A DNA stretch of 64,000 nt from Cellulomonas flavigena DSM 20109 (GTDB lineage: Bacteria > Actinomycetota > Actinomycetes > Actinomycetales > Cellulomonadaceae), in contig NC_014151.1 in NCBI RefSeq assembly GCF_000092865.1, forward strand, positions 2,232,001-2,296,000, read 5' to 3'. This document shows, one piece after another, positions 62,428 through 64,000 of this stretch. The translations under genes were made by a program, and so were the position numbers. The notes under the pieces were generated by a model. It did no database searches. It had not been told where the DNA came from and saw nothing but the letters and a program-made list of their open reading frames with translations. Position 1 is the stretch's first letter. The number at the start of each line of letters is the position of its first letter.

Positions 62428-64000
62428 TCAGGCGTCGATGCGCGACGCGTCGAGCGCGTGCGCGTTCGCGACGATGAAGTCCTTGCGCGGCGCGACGTCG
62501 GAACCCATGAGCAGCTCGAACACCTTCTCCACCTGCGCGGCGGCGGCCTCCGCCTCGCCGATGCGGACGCGACGCAGCGTGCGGTGGCGCGGGTCCATGG
62601 TCGTCTCGGCCAGCTGGTCGGCGTCCATCTCGCCCAGCCCCTTGTAGCGCTGGATGTCGTCCTTGTAGCGCCTGCCCGCGCGGTCGAGCTTCTTGAGGGT
62701 CGCCGCGAGCTCGGCCTCGGAGTACGTGTACAGGTACTCGTTCTTGCGCGAGCCCGCGCCGATCACCTCGATGCGGTGCAGCGGCGGCACGGCCGCGTAG
62801 ACGCGGCCGTCCTCGACCAGCGGGCGCATGTAGCGGAAGAACAACGTGAGCAGCAGCGTGCGGATGTGCGCGCCGTCGACGTCGGCGTCCGTCATCAGCA
62901 CGATCTTGCCGTAGCGCGCGGCCTCGAGGTCGAACGTGCGGCCCGACCCGGCACCGACGACCTGGATGATCGCCGCGCACTCGGCGTTCTTCAGCATGTC
63001 GCCGACCGACGCCTTCTGGACGTTGAGGATCTTGCCGCGGATCGGCAGCAGCGCCTGGAAGTCCGAGCTGCGCGCGAGCTTGGCGGTGCCGAGCGCGCTG
63101 TCGCCCTCGACGATGAACAGCTCCGAGCGCGACACGTCGTCGATACGGCAGTCCGCGAGCTTGGCAGGCAGCGAGGAGGACTCGAGCGCGTTCTTGCGAC
63201 GCGAGATCTCCTTCTGCTTGCGGGCCGAGACGCGCGCGCGCATCTCCCCCACGACCTTGTCCAGGAGCAGGGCCGTGTGCGCCTTGTGCTCCCGCTTCGA
63301 CGACGAGAACAGCGCGGTGAGCTCGGACTCGACGACCTTGGCGACGATGCCGCGCACCGGCCCCGTGCCCAGCACCTCCTTGGTCTGCCCCTCGAACTGC
63401 GGCTCGGCGAGACGCACGGTGACGACCGCGGTGAGGCCCGCGAGCACGTCCTCCTTCTCGAGCCGTTCGGACGAGGAGTCCTTCGCGGAGATCTTCAGAC
63501 GCCGCGCGTTGGCGGTCACCTGCGTGCGCAGCGTCTTGAGCAGCGCCGTCTCGAAGCCCGCCAGGTGGGTGCCACCCTTGGGTGTGGAGATGATGTTGAC
63601 GAAGCTGCGGACCTCGGTCGCGTAGCCCGTGCCCCAGCGCACCGCGACGTCGACCTCGCAGTCCCGCGTGACCTCCTGCGGCGTCATGTGACCACGGCTG
63701 TCGAGCACCGGCACCGTCTCGGTGAACGTGCCGGAACCGGTGAGGTGCCAGGTGTCCGTGACGGGCGCGTCGGGCGCGAGGTGGTCGACGAAGTCCAGGA
63801 CGCCCCCGGTGTGCAGGAACGTCTCCTCGTGCGGCCCGTGCTCGCCGGGCGTGCCGGGGATCCCGCGCTCGTCCCGCACCGTGATCGCGAGCCCGGGCAC
63901 CAGGAAGCTGGTCTGCCGGGCCCGGGTGACCAGCTCGTCGTAGGAGAACACGGCCGTCTTGGGGAAGATCTGCCGGTCGGCCCAGTAGCGCACGCGCGTG
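62428..64000 (-). CDS. GyrB/ParE-type topoisomerase subunit (5' end outside window)
   Basis: At least 524 residues, open to the right edge. The GHKL ATPase start is outside; present are the transducer part (TRDCEVDVAVRWGTGY, GGTHLAGFETALLKTL), the TOPRIM domain (LFIVEGDSALGTAKLARSSDFQALLPIRGKILNVQKAS, DADVDGAHIRTLLLTLFFR) and the C-terminal RYKGLGEMDADQLAETTMDP. RYWADRQIFPKTAVFSYDEL at the left of the fragment is typical of the second, ParE-like paralog in actinobacteria rather than of GyrB next to dnaA/recF. Ends with a stop 70 bases from the GNAT gene. Confidence 0.93.
   Translation of the reverse strand, partial: TRVRYWADRQIFPKTAVFSYDELVTRARQTSFLVPGLAITVRDERGIPGTPGEHGPHEETFLHTGGVLDFVDHLAPDAPVTDTWHLTGSGTFTETVPVLDSRGHMTPQEVTRDCEVDVAVRWGTGYATEVRSFVNIISTPKGGTHLAGFETALLKTLRTQVTANARRLKISAKDSSSERLEKEDVLAGLTAVVTVRLAEPQFEGQTKEVLGTGPVRGIVAKVVESELTALFSSSKREHKAHTALLLDKVVGEMRARVSARKQKEISRRKNALESSSLPAKLADCRIDDVSRSELFIVEGDSALGTAKLARSSDFQALLPIRGKILNVQKASVGDMLKNAECAAIIQVVGAGSGRTFDLEAARYGKIVLMTDADVDGAHIRTLLLTLFFRYMRPLVEDGRVYAAVPPLHRIEVIGAGSRKNEYLYTYSEAELAATLKKLDRAGRRYKDDIQRYKGLGEMDADQLAETTMDPRHRTLRRVRIGEAEAAAAQVEKVFELLMGSDVAPRKDFIVANAHALDASRIDA

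Overview
The window is about 74% G+C, and nearly every codon ends in G or C. It carries mycothiol ligase (mshC), the Arc/Mpa proteasomal ATPase, a PAC2 protein, the imuA-imuB-dnaE2 mutasome, actinobacterial LexA boxes and secreted xylan-degrading enzymes. Together these point to a cellulolytic actinobacterium, most likely Cellulomonas or a close relative. This is inferred from gene content; no search was run.

Layout. 1-8.8 kb: proteasome and housekeeping block (arc, trmI, M50 site-2 protease, RecB-like Fe-S nuclease, HAD phosphatase, PAC2, mshC, uppP). 8.9-20.6 kb: metabolism (aldo/keto reductase, two small proteins, ald-M3-M20 peptidase run with a divergent Lrp regulator, fructosamine kinase, two alpha/beta hydrolases, metallophosphoesterase) ending in a LexA-controlled dinB. 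20.6-25.6 kb: a secreted esterase-GH10-CBM2 xylanase, a PaaX regulator, an AI-2E transporter and tRNA-Leu(GAG). 25.6-39 kb is accessory: two paralogous secreted proteins of an unrecognised family, a three-gene Wadjet-like SMC operon (jetA-jetB-jetC) with no jetD nuclease, a decayed gene copy, an acyltransferase, a Fic protein behind a large inverted repeat, a hypothetical gene whose broken copy lies 3.5 kb away, and an orphan MNT nucleotidyltransferase. 39-46.3 kb: a secreted protein and imuA-imuB-dnaE2. 46.4-53 kb: ArsR-SulP pair, PEBP-like, YbaK-like, TrmH-like and MFS genes. 53-64 kb: a cytoplasmic GH10, a heterodimeric ABC exporter, SPFH plus NfeD, an ABC ATPase, a double GNAT and a GyrB/ParE-type subunit running off the right edge.

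How the genes work together. Xylan can be deacylated and cut outside the cell by the three-domain enzyme, and short products could be finished inside by the signal-less GH10. dinB and the imuA-imuB-dnaE2 cassette form the SOS mutagenesis response, each with a LexA-type site. The Jet genes would form an SMC complex against plasmids, but the cleaving subunit is absent from the locus.

Regulation. At least 17 genes have a TANNNT -10 hexamer ending 6-8 nt before the start codon, the arrangement of leaderless transcripts; this settles several starts. Two genes (an HAD phosphatase and an alpha/beta hydrolase) appear to start at CTG and ATC behind good Shine-Dalgarno sequences.

Limits: all family calls were made by reading the sequence, without database searches. 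Long open frames antisense to or inside real genes are common at this base composition and were left out.
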